Positions 28,906-39,107 of a DNA stretch of 64,000 bases are shown piece after piece. This DNA comes from Mitsuaria chitosanitabida ATCC BAA-476 = NBRC 102408 (GTDB lineage Bacteria; Pseudomonadota; Gammaproteobacteria; Burkholderiales; Burkholderiaceae_C). The notes beneath the pieces are model-generated. The model saw nothing but the letters and a program-made list of their open reading frames with translations. It ran no database searches and was not told the origin of the DNA. The translations under genes were made by a program, and so were the position numbers. The stretch covers positions 62,001-126,000 of the forward strand of contig NZ_BCYP01000039.1 in NCBI RefSeq assembly GCF_001598255.1. The letters are read 5' to 3'. Position 1 is the stretch's first letter; the number at the start of each line of letters is the position of its first letter.

Positions 28906-29301
28906 ATGCTTTTGCAGACAGTCCGTCCCAACATCGTGCAGGCGATCAGAGCCTACCGGGTAGAGGACTTGATGCAGGCCGCCCAAGATGCCGGCCAGCA
29001 TTTCCTGTACGCCAACCTGTCATCGGCGGAGACGAAACAGGACGTGTTGGAATTGCTCGCCAGCAGCTTCCTGTTCCCGGCGCATTTCGGCAAGAGCATG
29101 GACGCGCTGTTTGACTGCATGACCGACCTGGTTCACAAGTCGGGCGCGCAGCCGGGCTTCGTCGTCGTGCTGGACCAGCTTCCGGATCACGCCCGCTTCG
29201 ACCGCGAAGCGCGCGAGCAGCTGCTGGACGTCTTCCGCGAGGCCGCCGACTTCTGGGGCGAACGGAAGATCTCATTCCGGTGTTTCTATTCTTTTCAGTA
29301 G
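28906..29301 (+). CDS. Barstar-family protein without an adjacent ribonuclease
   Basis: A 131-residue protein resembling barstar, the inhibitor of barnase-type ribonucleases. The central DLMQAAQDAGQHFLYANL and KQDVLELLASSFLFPAHFG regions fit the helix and strand order of barstar, and the acidic face (FDREAREQLLDVFREAADFW) is retained. GGAGG lies about 11 bases before the ATG. Barstar genes usually sit beside a secreted ribonuclease; none is present here within 1.5 kb on either side. It may be an orphan immunity gene or an RNase inhibitor-like regulator. Confidence 0.8.
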   Translation: MLLQTVRPNIVQAIRAYRVEDLMQAAQDAGQHFLYANLSSAETKQDVLELLASSFLFPAHFGKSMDALFDCMTDLVHKSGAQPGFVVVLDQLPDHARFDREAREQLLDVFREAADFWGERKISFRCFYSFQ

Positions 29302-29308
29302 CCCGCTC

Positions 29309-29500
29309 TCAGGACCTCGCGTCCTGGGAGCGGGCGACCGAAGTGGCCCCCGAAGCGAAGCCGGTGATCAAGAGCACCAAGGCGAACCCGAACCCCAACT
29401 TCGGCATGAACATGCCGATGATGTGCAGCGCGTTCGACACCTCGATGTGGCTGAGCGCCGCCTGACGACGAAGCGATCCCGCTGATCGCGACACCGCCAA
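29309..29500 (-). CDS. Doubtful small membrane ORF between barstar and ksgA
   Basis: A 63-codon minus-strand frame with a TTG start and a hydrophobic stretch (HIIGMFMPKLGFGFALVLLITGFASG) that could span the membrane. Third positions are G/C-rich, but the overlapping plus-strand frame shares the same third positions, so codon bias cannot decide. There is no ribosome site, and a bidirectional terminator lies directly upstream. Listed because the gap has no other explanation; most likely non-coding. Confidence 0.15.
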   Translation of the reverse strand: MAVSRSAGSLRRQAALSHIEVSNALHIIGMFMPKLGFGFALVLLITGFASGATSVARSQDARS

Positions 29501-29504
29501 GAAG

Positions 29505-29535
29505 AAAGGCCTTCCGCAAACGGAAGGCCTTTTTT
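29505..29535. terminator. Bidirectional terminator between barstar and ksgA
   Basis: A perfect stem AAAGGCCTTCCG (29505-29516) pairs with CGGAAGGCCTTT (29521-29532), with a CAAA loop. T-rich runs follow in both directions, serving the convergent barstar and ksgA units. Confidence 0.9.
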
Positions 29536-29580
29536 GCTTTCTGGTCCGCCCGCTGGCGGCCGGGCGCCCGCGCCGGTGGC

Positions 29581-30348
29581 TCAGAGCGACTGGGCCAGCG
29601 CGACGAATTCCTCGACCGGCACTTCCTCGGCACGGCGCTGCAGGTCGAACTGACCCTGGAAGCCGCGGGCCTCCAGCCAGCGCCCCAGCGAGTGGCGCAG
29701 CAGCTTGCGGCGTTGCGAGAACGCCGACTGGACCATCTCGCTGAACAGCGCCTCATCCAGCTTCGGCGGCGCGCTGCGCGGCGTCATGCGCACGATGGCC
29801 GAGTCCACCCGCGGCGGCGGATCGAAGGCCTCGGGCGGCACGTCGAACAGCGCCTCCACCTCGTAGCGCCACTGCAGCATCACGCTGAGCCGGCCGTACT
29901 CCTTGCCGCCCGGTCCCGCCGCCATGCGGTCGACGACTTCCTTCTGCAGCATGAAGGTCTGGTCGACCACGTGGTCGACGAAGCCCAGCAGGTGGAAGAG
30001 GATGGGCGAGGAGATGTTGTAGGGCAGATTGCCCACGACCCTGAGCTTGCGGCCGCGCTCCGCGGCCAGGGCCGCGAAGTCGACCTTCAGCACGTCGGAC
30101 TCGACGACCGTGACGTCGCCGCGCTTGCGCATGCGGGCGGCCAGGTCGCGGTCCAGCTCGATCACGGTGAGCGGCTGGCTCGACGCGGGAAGCCGCTGCA
30201 GCAGCGGCAGCGTCATCGCGCCCAGGCCTGGGCCGATCTCGACCATGGACTGCTGCTCGCCTGGCGCGATCGCGTCGATGATGCCGTCGATGATGACCTT
30301 GTCGGTCAGGAAGTGCTGGCCAAAGCGCTTGCGCGCGACGTGTCCCAT
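29581..30348 (-). CDS. rsmA: 16S rRNA dimethyladenosine transferase KsgA
   Basis: A 255-residue methyltransferase that dimethylates two adjacent adenosines in helix 45 of 16S rRNA. The N-terminus [12 protein letters not shown] is the family start; [16 protein letters not shown] is the SAM-binding motif and [14 protein letters not shown] the catalytic NLPY. It is 22 bases downstream of surA. pdxA, which sits between surA and ksgA in E. coli, is missing here. Confidence 0.97.
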   Translation of the reverse strand: MGHVARKRFGQHFLTDKVIIDGIIDAIAPGEQQSMVEIGPGLGAMTLPLLQRLPASSQPLTVIELDRDLAARMRKRGDVTVVESDVLKVDFAALAAERGRKLRVVGNLPYNISSPILFHLLGFVDHVVDQTFMLQKEVVDRMAAGPGGKEYGRLSVMLQWRYEVEALFDVPPEAFDPPPRVDSAIVRMTPRSAPPKLDEALFSEMVQSAFSQRRKLLRHSLGRWLEARGFQGQFDLQRRAEEVPVEEFVALAQSL

Positions 30349-30370
30349 GTGTACTGCCCGGTCCGCGTGA

Positions 30371-31774
30371 TCAGTCCAGCCACTCGCGGGTCTCGATGAA
30401 GGCGCGCGCGCGCAGTTCCTTCATCCACTCGTTGTAGGCCTCGTCGTACTTGCGCTCACGCAGCGCGTTGCGGGCCTGCTCGCGCAGTTGCTTGCTGTCG
30501 AGCACCACATCGCGGCGTTCCAGCACCTGGATCAGGTGAACGCCGAAGCGCGACGGGACCGGATTCGAGATGCCCTTGAGCGGCAGCGCGTCCATGGCTT
30601 CCTCGAACTCGGGCACGAAGCCGCCCGGAGACACCCAGCCCAGGTCGCCGCCTTCCTGCGCGCTGCCGTCCTCGGAGTTCAGACGGGCCAGTTCTTCGAA
30701 GGTGGCGCGGCCGGCCTCGATCTGGCGCTTGAACTCGCTCAGGCGGCGGGTGGCCTGCTCGGGGCTCAGTTGTTCGGAGGGACGCAGCAGGATGTGGCGG
30801 GCATGGGTCTGCACGACCACGTTGATCGAGGCCTTGCCCGTCTCGCGGTCCAGCAGCTTCATCACGTGGAAGCCGGCCGCGCTGCGCAGCAGCTCGGGGC
30901 GCAGTTCCCCCTTCTGCAGGCCCTTGACCGCCTCGACGAAGACGTCGGGCAGCTTGTCGGCCGAGCGCAGGCCGATCTCGCCGCCGCGGTCCTTGTTGGC
31001 GTCCTCGGAGAACTCCTTGGCGACCTTGGCGAAGTCCTCGCCCGCCTTCACGCGGGCCAGGGCGGCCTGGGCGCGGGCGCGGCGTTCGCCCTCGACCACG
31101 GGACCGGCGCCCTCCGGCACGGTCACCAGGATCTGGGCGATGTTGAGCTGTTCGCGGCCTTGCAGCGCCGCCTTCTTCTCGTCCAGGTACTTGTCGATGT
31201 CGCCGTCCGTGATGCGGATGCGGCCCTGCACCTCGCGCTCGCGCACGCGCTCGCTCAGCATCTGGTCACGCAGGTTCTCGCGGAAACGCTTGAAGTCGAT
31301 GCCATCGGCGGCCAGGCGCTTGCGCAGCTCGTCCATCGTCAGCTTGTTCTGCGTCGCGACGTTGGCCACCACGCGGTCGAGCTCGGGCTCGTCGACGCGG
31401 GGACCGTTCTCGCGGGCGTAGGTGACGACCGCGCGCTCGTCGATCAGGCTGTCGAGCGCCTGCTTGTGCAGCAGCTCGTTGCTGACGTTCTCGCCGCGAC
31501 GGCGCGCCTCGTCGCGCATGCGCTCGGTGCGCTGCACGACCTCGGACGCCGCCACGATGTCGGAGTTGACCACCGCCGCGATGTAGTCGCCGGGCTTGAG
31601 CTGGCGCTGCTCGACGGGCGGTCGGCTGGGCTGCGCGGGCGTCGCCGCGGCGGCCGCGGCGGCCGCGGCCGCCGAGGACTGCGCCCAGGATGCCGTGCCG
31701 GCCAGGGCCGCGGTCAGGAGAATCATGGCGGCCGCCACCGGCTTGAGATGTCGCATCGAACGCAGTTCAGTCAT
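30371..31774 (-). CDS. surA: Periplasmic chaperone/peptidyl-prolyl isomerase SurA
   Basis: About 467 residues. Signal peptide ([24 protein letters not shown]), a poly-Ala run, the SurA N domain with [20 protein letters not shown], then two parvulin domains (about residues 205-310 and 320-425) with typical [20 protein letters not shown]. It escorts unfolded outer-membrane proteins to BAM. The ATG at 31774 overlaps the lptD stop by eight bases; a TTG nine bases upstream and an ATG at 31756 are alternatives. The Ala tract is encoded by a GC-rich repeat at about 31644-31673. Confidence 0.95.
   Translation of the reverse strand: MTELRSMRHLKPVAAAMILLTAALAGTASWAQSSAAAAAAAAAATPAQPSRPPVEQRQLKPGDYIAAVVNSDIVAASEVVQRTERMRDEARRRGENVSNELLHKQALDSLIDERAVVTYARENGPRVDEPELDRVVANVATQNKLTMDELRKRLAADGIDFKRFRENLRDQMLSERVREREVQGRIRITDGDIDKYLDEKKAALQGREQLNIAQILVTVPEGAGPVVEGERRARAQAALARVKAGEDFAKVAKEFSEDANKDRGGEIGLRSADKLPDVFVEAVKGLQKGELRPELLRSAAGFHVMKLLDRETGKASINVVVQTHARHILLRPSEQLSPEQATRRLSEFKRQIEAGRATFEELARLNSEDGSAQEGGDLGWVSPGGFVPEFEEAMDALPLKGISNPVPSRFGVHLIQVLERRDVVLDSKQLREQARNALRERKYDEAYNEWMKELRARAFIETREWLD
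31644..31673. repeat. GC-only repeat encoding a poly-Ala tract in surA
   Basis: Repeats of GCCGCGGCG/GCGGCC units within the coding region, giving 11 consecutive Ala after the signal peptide. Such a tract may vary in length between strains. Confidence 0.6.
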
Positions 31775-34139
31775 ATGTGCCAAAAGCCGAGCGTTCCGAG
31801 CTCAGCGAACGGTAACCCGGAATATTGTCTCTCAACACTTTCAGGGCGTTGGATCCGAGCGGGGACAGGCCGACCAGCTCCAGCTGGAGGATCAGACGGG
31901 TGTTGGTCTCGGCACGACCGGTGGCCTGGCGTTCCGCGCCGACGCGCAGGATCCAGCAGCCGGAGTCGTACTCGGCGCCGATGACCGAATCGGTGAAGCG
32001 CTTGTCGCGCATGCTGTACTGCAGCCGGCCTGCGCCGTACCAGGCCCCCGCGCAGCCCGCGCCGCCGGTGATGGCCTTGCGGTCCGGACCGAACAGCGGC
32101 CACTGCCAGGCCAGCTCGACCTGCTCGCTCTGCCCGCGGGCGAGGCGATAGGACGCGCTCACCGTGCGGAAGGGGCCGGGGGAGTAGCGCAGCCGCAGCA
32201 CGGTCCGCTCGACGGTGCCGTCGGAGGAGTTCAGCTGCAGCGTGCTGTCCGTCCACCAGGCCTGGTTCAGGTGGGCCGAGGCCAGCAGCACGACGTCGGA
32301 GAGCTTGTGCGTCTGCGGCGTGCCGTCCGGCGTGATGCGCTGGTTGCGCAGCAGGTAGCGCTGGACCATGCCCAGGCGCAGCTGTTCCTCGCCGCGCTCG
32401 TCCTCGATCCAGCGCGTGGTCGCGCCGAAGGCCACCATGTGCGCGTCGCTGACACGGTCCACGCCGGAGAACTGGTTCTCCGCGAAGACCGAGTCGAAGT
32501 TGTAGTCGCGCGGCGCCGAGTCGAAGTTGGGCATCGCGCTCTGGTCGCGATACGGGGTGTTGACGTAGAGCACGCGCGGCTCCAGCGTCTGGCGCATGGC
32601 CTGGCCGAAGAGCGTGGTGTTGCGCTCCAGGATCCAGCCGTGGTCGATGCTGAAGGTCGGGATCGAGCGCCCGATCGAGCGGCGGCCGCTGGCGTCCAGC
32701 GGCTGGTCGACGTTGTAGCTGGCCGAGTTCAGCGACAGCTTGGGGATCAGCCACCAGGCCGCGCCGCTCATGGGCAGGCTGACGTGGCCCAGCAGGTGCA
32801 CGCGCTCGCCGGTCTGGGTCTGCGAGCCCAGCTTGCCGCTGGGCAGGTCGAAGCGGTTGTACTCGACCTCCACGCCACCCTCCAGGCGCGCGCGGCGGCC
32901 GGTGGGCAGGTAGCCGGCCAGCACCGACTCGTCCGCGCCGGTCTGCAGGCGCATGCCGATCTGCGGCGAGCGTTGGTAGGGCGCCAGGAACTGGTCCTGG
33001 GTTTCCGCCACCTGCAGCGGCTGCCAGTGCTGGACGCGGGCGTAGGTCTGCAGCTCGCCCCAGTTGAAGTTGAAGTCGCGCTGGGTGCGCACGTCGGTCG
33101 ACAGCAGACGCGGCGTCTGGCTGGTCATGCGGTTGCGCATGTCCTTCCAGTAGTCGTTGTCGGAGACGCGCTCGGTGTTGATGTTGTAGCGCCACTCGGG
33201 CGTGATGTCGCCGCTGTTGTTCAGGCGCAGGTCCCAGCGCGAGCGGCCGGTCACCTGGTCGTGCGGCAGCAGCGCGTAGCTGATCGTGCCGCGGTGGCTG
33301 GGCTCGAGGTAGCGGAACTCGCTGTCCACGCCCGCGCCGCGGCGGGTCATGATGAACGGGCTGATCGTCGCGTCGCGGTTGGGCGCGATGCTCCAGTAGA
33401 AGGGCTGGCCGAACTCGAAGCCGCTGCGGTTGTCGATGTTGACGTTGGGCGGCAGGAAACCGGACTTGGGCTGGTCGCCCAGCGGGAAGCTCAGCGAGGG
33501 GGCGGCCAGGATGGGCACGCCCAGGAAGCGCACCACCGCGTTGGTGGCCACGCCCTCGCCGGTGTCGAAGTCCAGCTTCAGGCTGCTGGTGACCAGCTCC
33601 CAGTCGCGCTTGCGCTCGCCGACCTCGGAGACCGGGCAGGTCGAGTAGGTCGCCTCGTCGGCGCGCATGCGCTGGTCGCCGAGGAAGTGCAGCGCCTTGG
33701 CGCTGCCGCTGCCGCCGGTCGTGGCGAAGAAGTACGTGGGGCTCTCGAGCTGGCCCTCGAAGCGATCGACGAAGAGCTCCAGCTTGGGGCCGCGCAGCAC
33801 GGCGCCGTTCTGGTTGAGCTCGACATCGCCCTCGGCGGTGGCCAGGTCGCGCGGATAGTCGTAGCGCAGCGTCTTCGACTTCAGCAGCATGTTGCCGTAG
33901 CGCAGCTGGACGTCGCCCTCGGCGGTGGAGGTCTGGTCGAGCTCGCTGGTGATGCGATCGGCGCTGAGCGCCATCGCGGGGCGCGTGTCCTGGCGACGCA
34001 CCTGGTGCAGCTGCTTGACGGGCCGCAGGACCAGCGCCTCGCCGGAAGTCTCCTGGGCCTGCGCCGAGAAAGCGGGCAGGGCCACCGCGAGCGCGGCGGT
34101 CAGGGTGAGCGGACGGGGACGGAAAACCGGAGGGCGCAT
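31767..34139 (-). CDS. lptD: LPS assembly outer membrane protein LptD
   Basis: A 790-residue protein that inserts lipopolysaccharide into the outer membrane. Signal peptide (LTLTAALAVALPAFSAQAQ), an OstA/LptA-like N-terminal domain (AEGDVQLRYGNMLLKSKTL) and a large C-terminal barrel. Only three Cys remain: one in TYSTCPVSE, one in GAGCAGAWY and one in DSGCWILRVG, where E. coli has a Cys pair; no Cys is present near the mature N-terminus. The start at 34139 precedes the signal peptide; the frame extends upstream without family support. Head of lptD-surA-ksgA. Confidence 0.96.
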   Translation of the reverse strand: MRPPVFRPRPLTLTAALAVALPAFSAQAQETSGEALVLRPVKQLHQVRRQDTRPAMALSADRITSELDQTSTAEGDVQLRYGNMLLKSKTLRYDYPRDLATAEGDVELNQNGAVLRGPKLELFVDRFEGQLESPTYFFATTGGSGSAKALHFLGDQRMRADEATYSTCPVSEVGERKRDWELVTSSLKLDFDTGEGVATNAVVRFLGVPILAAPSLSFPLGDQPKSGFLPPNVNIDNRSGFEFGQPFYWSIAPNRDATISPFIMTRRGAGVDSEFRYLEPSHRGTISYALLPHDQVTGRSRWDLRLNNSGDITPEWRYNINTERVSDNDYWKDMRNRMTSQTPRLLSTDVRTQRDFNFNWGELQTYARVQHWQPLQVAETQDQFLAPYQRSPQIGMRLQTGADESVLAGYLPTGRRARLEGGVEVEYNRFDLPSGKLGSQTQTGERVHLLGHVSLPMSGAAWWLIPKLSLNSASYNVDQPLDASGRRSIGRSIPTFSIDHGWILERNTTLFGQAMRQTLEPRVLYVNTPYRDQSAMPNFDSAPRDYNFDSVFAENQFSGVDRVSDAHMVAFGATTRWIEDERGEEQLRLGMVQRYLLRNQRITPDGTPQTHKLSDVVLLASAHLNQAWWTDSTLQLNSSDGTVERTVLRLRYSPGPFRTVSASYRLARGQSEQVELAWQWPLFGPDRKAITGGAGCAGAWYGAGRLQYSMRDKRFTDSVIGAEYDSGCWILRVGAERQATGRAETNTRLILQLELVGLSPLGSNALKVLRDNIPGYRSLSSERSAFGTYD

Positions 34140-34205
34140 CAGGCGGGCAGCGTCGTCAGAGGTCAGGCGGCCGCGCGTGGAAGGCGCCGCGCTGCCCGGG
34201 GTTTG

Positions 34206-34211
34206 TAGAAT
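34206..34211 (+). promoter_or_regulatory. amgK: Probable -10 element of amgK
   Basis: TAGAAT in the 180-base divergent region between lptD and amgK, 109 bases before the amgK start. No strong -35. Confidence 0.35.
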
Positions 34212-34319
34212 CATTATCCACGAGGCTCGCGCGCCGGCAGGACCGCCGCGACCGCCACGTCGACCATCCCCGGGGCCGCTCCAGCAGCGGCCCTTCTGCT
34301 TCCCCGCCTTCCGCGCCCG

Positions 34320-35462
34320 ATGACGACCGCTTCCGCTCCGCACGCCCCCCCGGTGCCCTGGCCCGACGCCGACCGGGCCGCCCGCTTCGACCGCTGGTTG
34401 GCGCCGCTCGTCGCGCGTCACGGCCTGCGCCCCGAGACCCTGGCCCCCGCCAGCAGCGACGCGGGCTTCCGCCGCTACCTGCGCATCACCACCTCGGACG
34501 GCCGCACCCGGATCGTGATGGACGACCCGGCCCAGCCCAACCAGCTGGCGCCCTTCGTCCAGGTCGGCGCGCTGATGGCCGGCTGCGGCCTGCACGTGCC
34601 GGCGGTCCTGGCGCACGACGCGGCGCTGGGCTTCGCGCTGATGGAGGACCTGGGCAGCCAGTCCTACCTGGACACGCTGCTGCGCGCGCAGCGCGAGGAG
34701 GACCTGCCGGCCGCGAACGCGCTGATGCGCGACGCCACGGCCGCGCTGCTGCGCTGGCAGGCCTGCCCCGCCGCGCGGGCCGAGGGCGCGCTCCCGACCT
34801 TCGACGAGGCCTTCGTGCGCCGCGAGCTGCAGATCTTCGTGGACTGGTGCGTCCAGGCCCATCACGGCAAGCAGTGGGACGAGAAGCAGCGCGGCTACTG
34901 GGACCGCACGGTGACGCTGCTGGCAGCCAACATCGCGGCCCAGCCCCGGGTGCCGATGCACCGCGACTACATGCCGCGCAACCTGCTGGTCGTCCCCGCG
35001 GGCGCCGAGGGCGCCAATCCCGGCGTCATCGATTTCCAGGATGCGGTGATGGGACCCATCACCTACGACATCGCCTCGCTGCTGCGCGACGCCTTCATCT
35101 CCTGGGACGAGGCCGAGGAGCTGGACTGGGCGGTGCGCTACTGGGAAGGCGCGCGCAAGGCCGGCCTGTTCGGGATGGACCCGGCCGATCCGACGGGCGA
35201 GGACCCGCACGAGATGGCGCTGGACTTCGGGCTGTTCTGGCGCCGGCTGGAGTGGACCGTGCTGCAGCGCCAGCTCAAGATCCTGGGCATCTTCTGCCGG
35301 CTCAAGCATCGCGACGGCAAGCCGCAGTACGTCGAGGACCTGCCGCGCTTCTACGCCTACGTCGTGAAGACCGCGACGCGCTATGTCGAGCTGTCGCCCC
35401 TGCTGCGCCTCATCGAGGATCTGCAACCGCAGTTCCTCCAGACCGGCTTCACCCTCCGCTGA
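34320..35462 (+). CDS. amgK: Aminoglycoside-phosphotransferase-fold sugar kinase, AmgK-like
   Basis: A 380-residue kinase with the APH fold. Motifs: catalytic loop HRDYMPRNLLV and metal-binding IDFQDAVMGPITYDIASLL. Divergent placement from lptD is the hallmark of AmgK, the anomeric N-acetylmuramate/N-acetylglucosamine kinase of peptidoglycan recycling. In Pseudomonas its partner murU follows directly; here the next gene is a convergent LysR regulator. The start ATG at 34320 has no strong ribosome site. Confidence 0.85.
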   Translation: MTTASAPHAPPVPWPDADRAARFDRWLAPLVARHGLRPETLAPASSDAGFRRYLRITTSDGRTRIVMDDPAQPNQLAPFVQVGALMAGCGLHVPAVLAHDAALGFALMEDLGSQSYLDTLLRAQREEDLPAANALMRDATAALLRWQACPAARAEGALPTFDEAFVRRELQIFVDWCVQAHHGKQWDEKQRGYWDRTVTLLAANIAAQPRVPMHRDYMPRNLLVVPAGAEGANPGVIDFQDAVMGPITYDIASLLRDAFISWDEAEELDWAVRYWEGARKAGLFGMDPADPTGEDPHEMALDFGLFWRRLEWTVLQRQLKILGIFCRLKHRDGKPQYVEDLPRFYAYVVKTATRYVELSPLLRLIEDLQPQFLQTGFTLR

Positions 35463-35487
35463 GCCGCGCGGTCGGCGGGTGCCGCGG

Positions 35488-36507
35488 TCAGTCCGCGCTG
35501 GGCGCGGGCTCGGCGCTGGCCTTGGCGGACTGGGCGGCGAGGAATTCCTGCGCCGCGCGGTAGCTCGGGCAGCCGGCGGCGGCCAGCCACGGGTCCTCGT
35601 CCTTGCCGCCGAAGATCTCCAGCAGGAAGTCCATGAAAGCGCGCGTGCGCGCCGGGACGAACTTGCGGGTCGGCATCGCCGCCCACAGCGAGTAGCTGTA
35701 GATCCGCCACTGCGACAGCACGCGCTCCAGCGCGCCTTCCATCAGCGCGTCGCCGACGACGAAGGACGGCAGACCGGCGATCCCCAGCCCGTGCAGCGCG
35801 CAGGCGTACTTGGTGTCCACCGACGAGGTCGTCATCACCGGCCGCGACGGAATCGCGAAGTAGCTCTCGGCGGTCAGCCCGTCCGCGCCGCAGCGCTCGA
35901 AGGTCACGCCGCGCGACAGCTCGTGGATGGGCGGCAGCATCAGGTCGTGCTGCTTGAACTCCGACGGATGCTGCGGCCGGCCGCGCCGCGCCAGGTACTC
36001 GGGCGAGGCGCACATGATCACCTCGGTGCGGGCCAGCTTGCGCGCGATGAAGTCGCCCTGCAGCGGGCTGCGCGTGGAGATGACGGTGATGTCGAAGCTC
36101 TCGTCCAGCGTGTCCACCGGCCCGGGAGCGACCAGCTCCACGCTGACCAGCGGGTACATCGCGTGGAAACGCGCCATGTGGCGGGCGAGCTGGTGGATCG
36201 CGATCGCGGGAGGCATCAGCACGCGCAGGTTGCCGCGCGGCTCGTTGGTGGCGGCGGAGGCCAGCGCCTCGGCTTCCTCGATGTCGCTGAGGATGCGGCG
36301 GCAGCGCTCGAGGTAGGACTCGCCCACGTCGGTCAGCGAGAGCCGCCGCGTGGTGCGGTTCAGCAGCCGCGCGCCCAGGTGCTCCTCCAGATCCGCCACC
36401 AGCCGCGTCACCACGGCGGGCGCCAGGTCCAGCGCCCGCGCGGCGCCGGCCAGACTGCCCTCGTCGATCACGCGGGTGAAGACCCGCATCGCCTTGACCT
36501 GATCCAT
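35488..36507 (-). CDS. LysR-family transcriptional regulator
   Basis: A 339-residue regulator. The N-terminal winged helix reads MRVFTRVIDEGSLAGAARAL, then LVADLEEHLGARLLNRTTRRLSLTDVG; the C-terminal two-thirds is a periplasmic-binding-like effector domain. It lies downstream of an M20 peptidase gene on the same strand, 157 bases away. Effector and targets are not deducible. Confidence 0.93.
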   Translation of the reverse strand: MDQVKAMRVFTRVIDEGSLAGAARALDLAPAVVTRLVADLEEHLGARLLNRTTRRLSLTDVGESYLERCRRILSDIEEAEALASAATNEPRGNLRVLMPPAIAIHQLARHMARFHAMYPLVSVELVAPGPVDTLDESFDITVISTRSPLQGDFIARKLARTEVIMCASPEYLARRGRPQHPSEFKQHDLMLPPIHELSRGVTFERCGADGLTAESYFAIPSRPVMTTSSVDTKYACALHGLGIAGLPSFVVGDALMEGALERVLSQWRIYSYSLWAAMPTRKFVPARTRAFMDFLLEIFGGKDEDPWLAAAGCPSYRAAQEFLAAQSAKASAEPAPSAD

Positions 36508-36664
36508 CCCGTCTCCTCCGGGCGGGTGCCGCGGGACCGAGTCCCGCGTGCCAGGCCGCCTCTCTATGACTTCGCGATGCGCCGGGGACCGGCTTCAGGG
36601 GCCCGCGGCCGGCGCGCCGCCGCGGAGGGGCCGCCGAAGCGGCCCGGAGAACGTCAGCGCGGGT

Positions 36665-38140
<1,476 letters not shown>

Positions 38141-38232
38141 GCGGGTCTCCTGCGCGGCGGGTGCGCCGCTGATGTCGTGTCCGGCGGCGCGGGAGCGGCC
38201 GCGGCGGACGGAAAGGGGCGGATCGGCCGATT

Positions 38233-39081
38233 CTAGGAGCGCGCGCCCAGCCAGGGGCGCAGCCGGGCGAAGACCTGTTCGCGCTCGGGCTCGTTCAGGA
38301 TCTCGTGGAAGAGTCCCGGGAAGCCGATCGCCTGGACGGCGCCGTTCCCGGCCGCGGCCCGGGCGAAGGCCGCGCTGCCGGCAGGGTTGACGCAGCGGTC
38401 GGCCTCGGCCCACATCAGCAGCGTGGGCGTGGTCCAGCGCGCGACGAGGGGCAGGGTTTCGGGGCCGAAGCTGGCGATCATCTTGGCCAGCGTGGGCGTG
38501 ATGCGGTTGTGGACCAGCGGATCGTCCTGGTAGGCCTGAACGACCTCCGGGCTGCGCGAAACCCAGGACGGGTTCAGCCCGTTGCCCACCGCCAGATGCG
38601 GCACCAGCGGCAGCGTCGCGCCCAGCAGGCCGCGCTGGAAGGCCGACAGGCCGGCGTCCAGCGCCGGGGAAGTCAGCACCAGCCCGTCCACCGGGCGCGA
38701 CCAGGGCGCCTGCTCCAGCGCGCCGGCCACGAAGCGGGCCGCGATCGCGCCGCCCATGCTGTGGCCCAGCAGCACCAGCGGGCCGCGACCCTTGCGGTCG
38801 TCGGCGCGCAGACCGTCGATGGCGGCGGCCAGGTCGCGCAGCAGGCTGTCGTGGGCCGGGATGTCGCCGCGGGGGCCGCCGGAGGCGCCATGGCCGCGCT
38901 GGTCGAAGCCGGCGGCATGCCAGCCCCAGTCGTTCAGGCGCTGGGCCACGTGCTCGTAGCGGCCGATGTGCTCGCCCAGGCCGTGGACGATCAACACGGT
39001 GCCGCGGGTCGGGAGCGACAGGTCGGCGCCCCACTCGCGCCAGTGCAGCGGCAGGCCGTCATGGCCGGAGAGAGTCTTCAT
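38233..39081 (-). CDS. Alpha/beta hydrolase, monoacylglycerol-lipase-like
   Basis: A 282-residue hydrolase. The oxyanion region is VLIVHGLGEHIGRYEH, the nucleophile elbow GHSMGG carries the catalytic Ser, the acid lies near WAEADRCVNP, and the His in GLFHEILNEPER. HGLGEHxxRY is typical of monoglyceride lipases (lysophospholipase L2-like). No signal peptide. Divergent from the aspartoacylase-like gene with only 26 bases between. Confidence 0.9.
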   Translation of the reverse strand: MKTLSGHDGLPLHWREWGADLSLPTRGTVLIVHGLGEHIGRYEHVAQRLNDWGWHAAGFDQRGHGASGGPRGDIPAHDSLLRDLAAAIDGLRADDRKGRGPLVLLGHSMGGAIAARFVAGALEQAPWSRPVDGLVLTSPALDAGLSAFQRGLLGATLPLVPHLAVGNGLNPSWVSRSPEVVQAYQDDPLVHNRITPTLAKMIASFGPETLPLVARWTTPTLLMWAEADRCVNPAGSAAFARAAAGNGAVQAIGFPGLFHEILNEPEREQVFARLRPWLGARS

Positions 39082-39093
39082 GGGGGCGAAGTG

Positions 39094-39099
39094 TAGGAT
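39094..39099 (+). promoter_or_regulatory. Possible -10 element giving a near-leaderless transcript
   Basis: TAGGAT ends eight bases before the ATG at 39108, so transcription would start at or just before the start codon. Confidence 0.35.
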
Positions 39100-39107
39100 C
39101 GGCCGCC

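Noticed and set aside
31596-34208. Plus-strand open frame opposite lptD
   Set aside because: Shadow of lptD with repetitive Val/Arg/Ala content; lptD itself has a signal peptide and conserved barrel.
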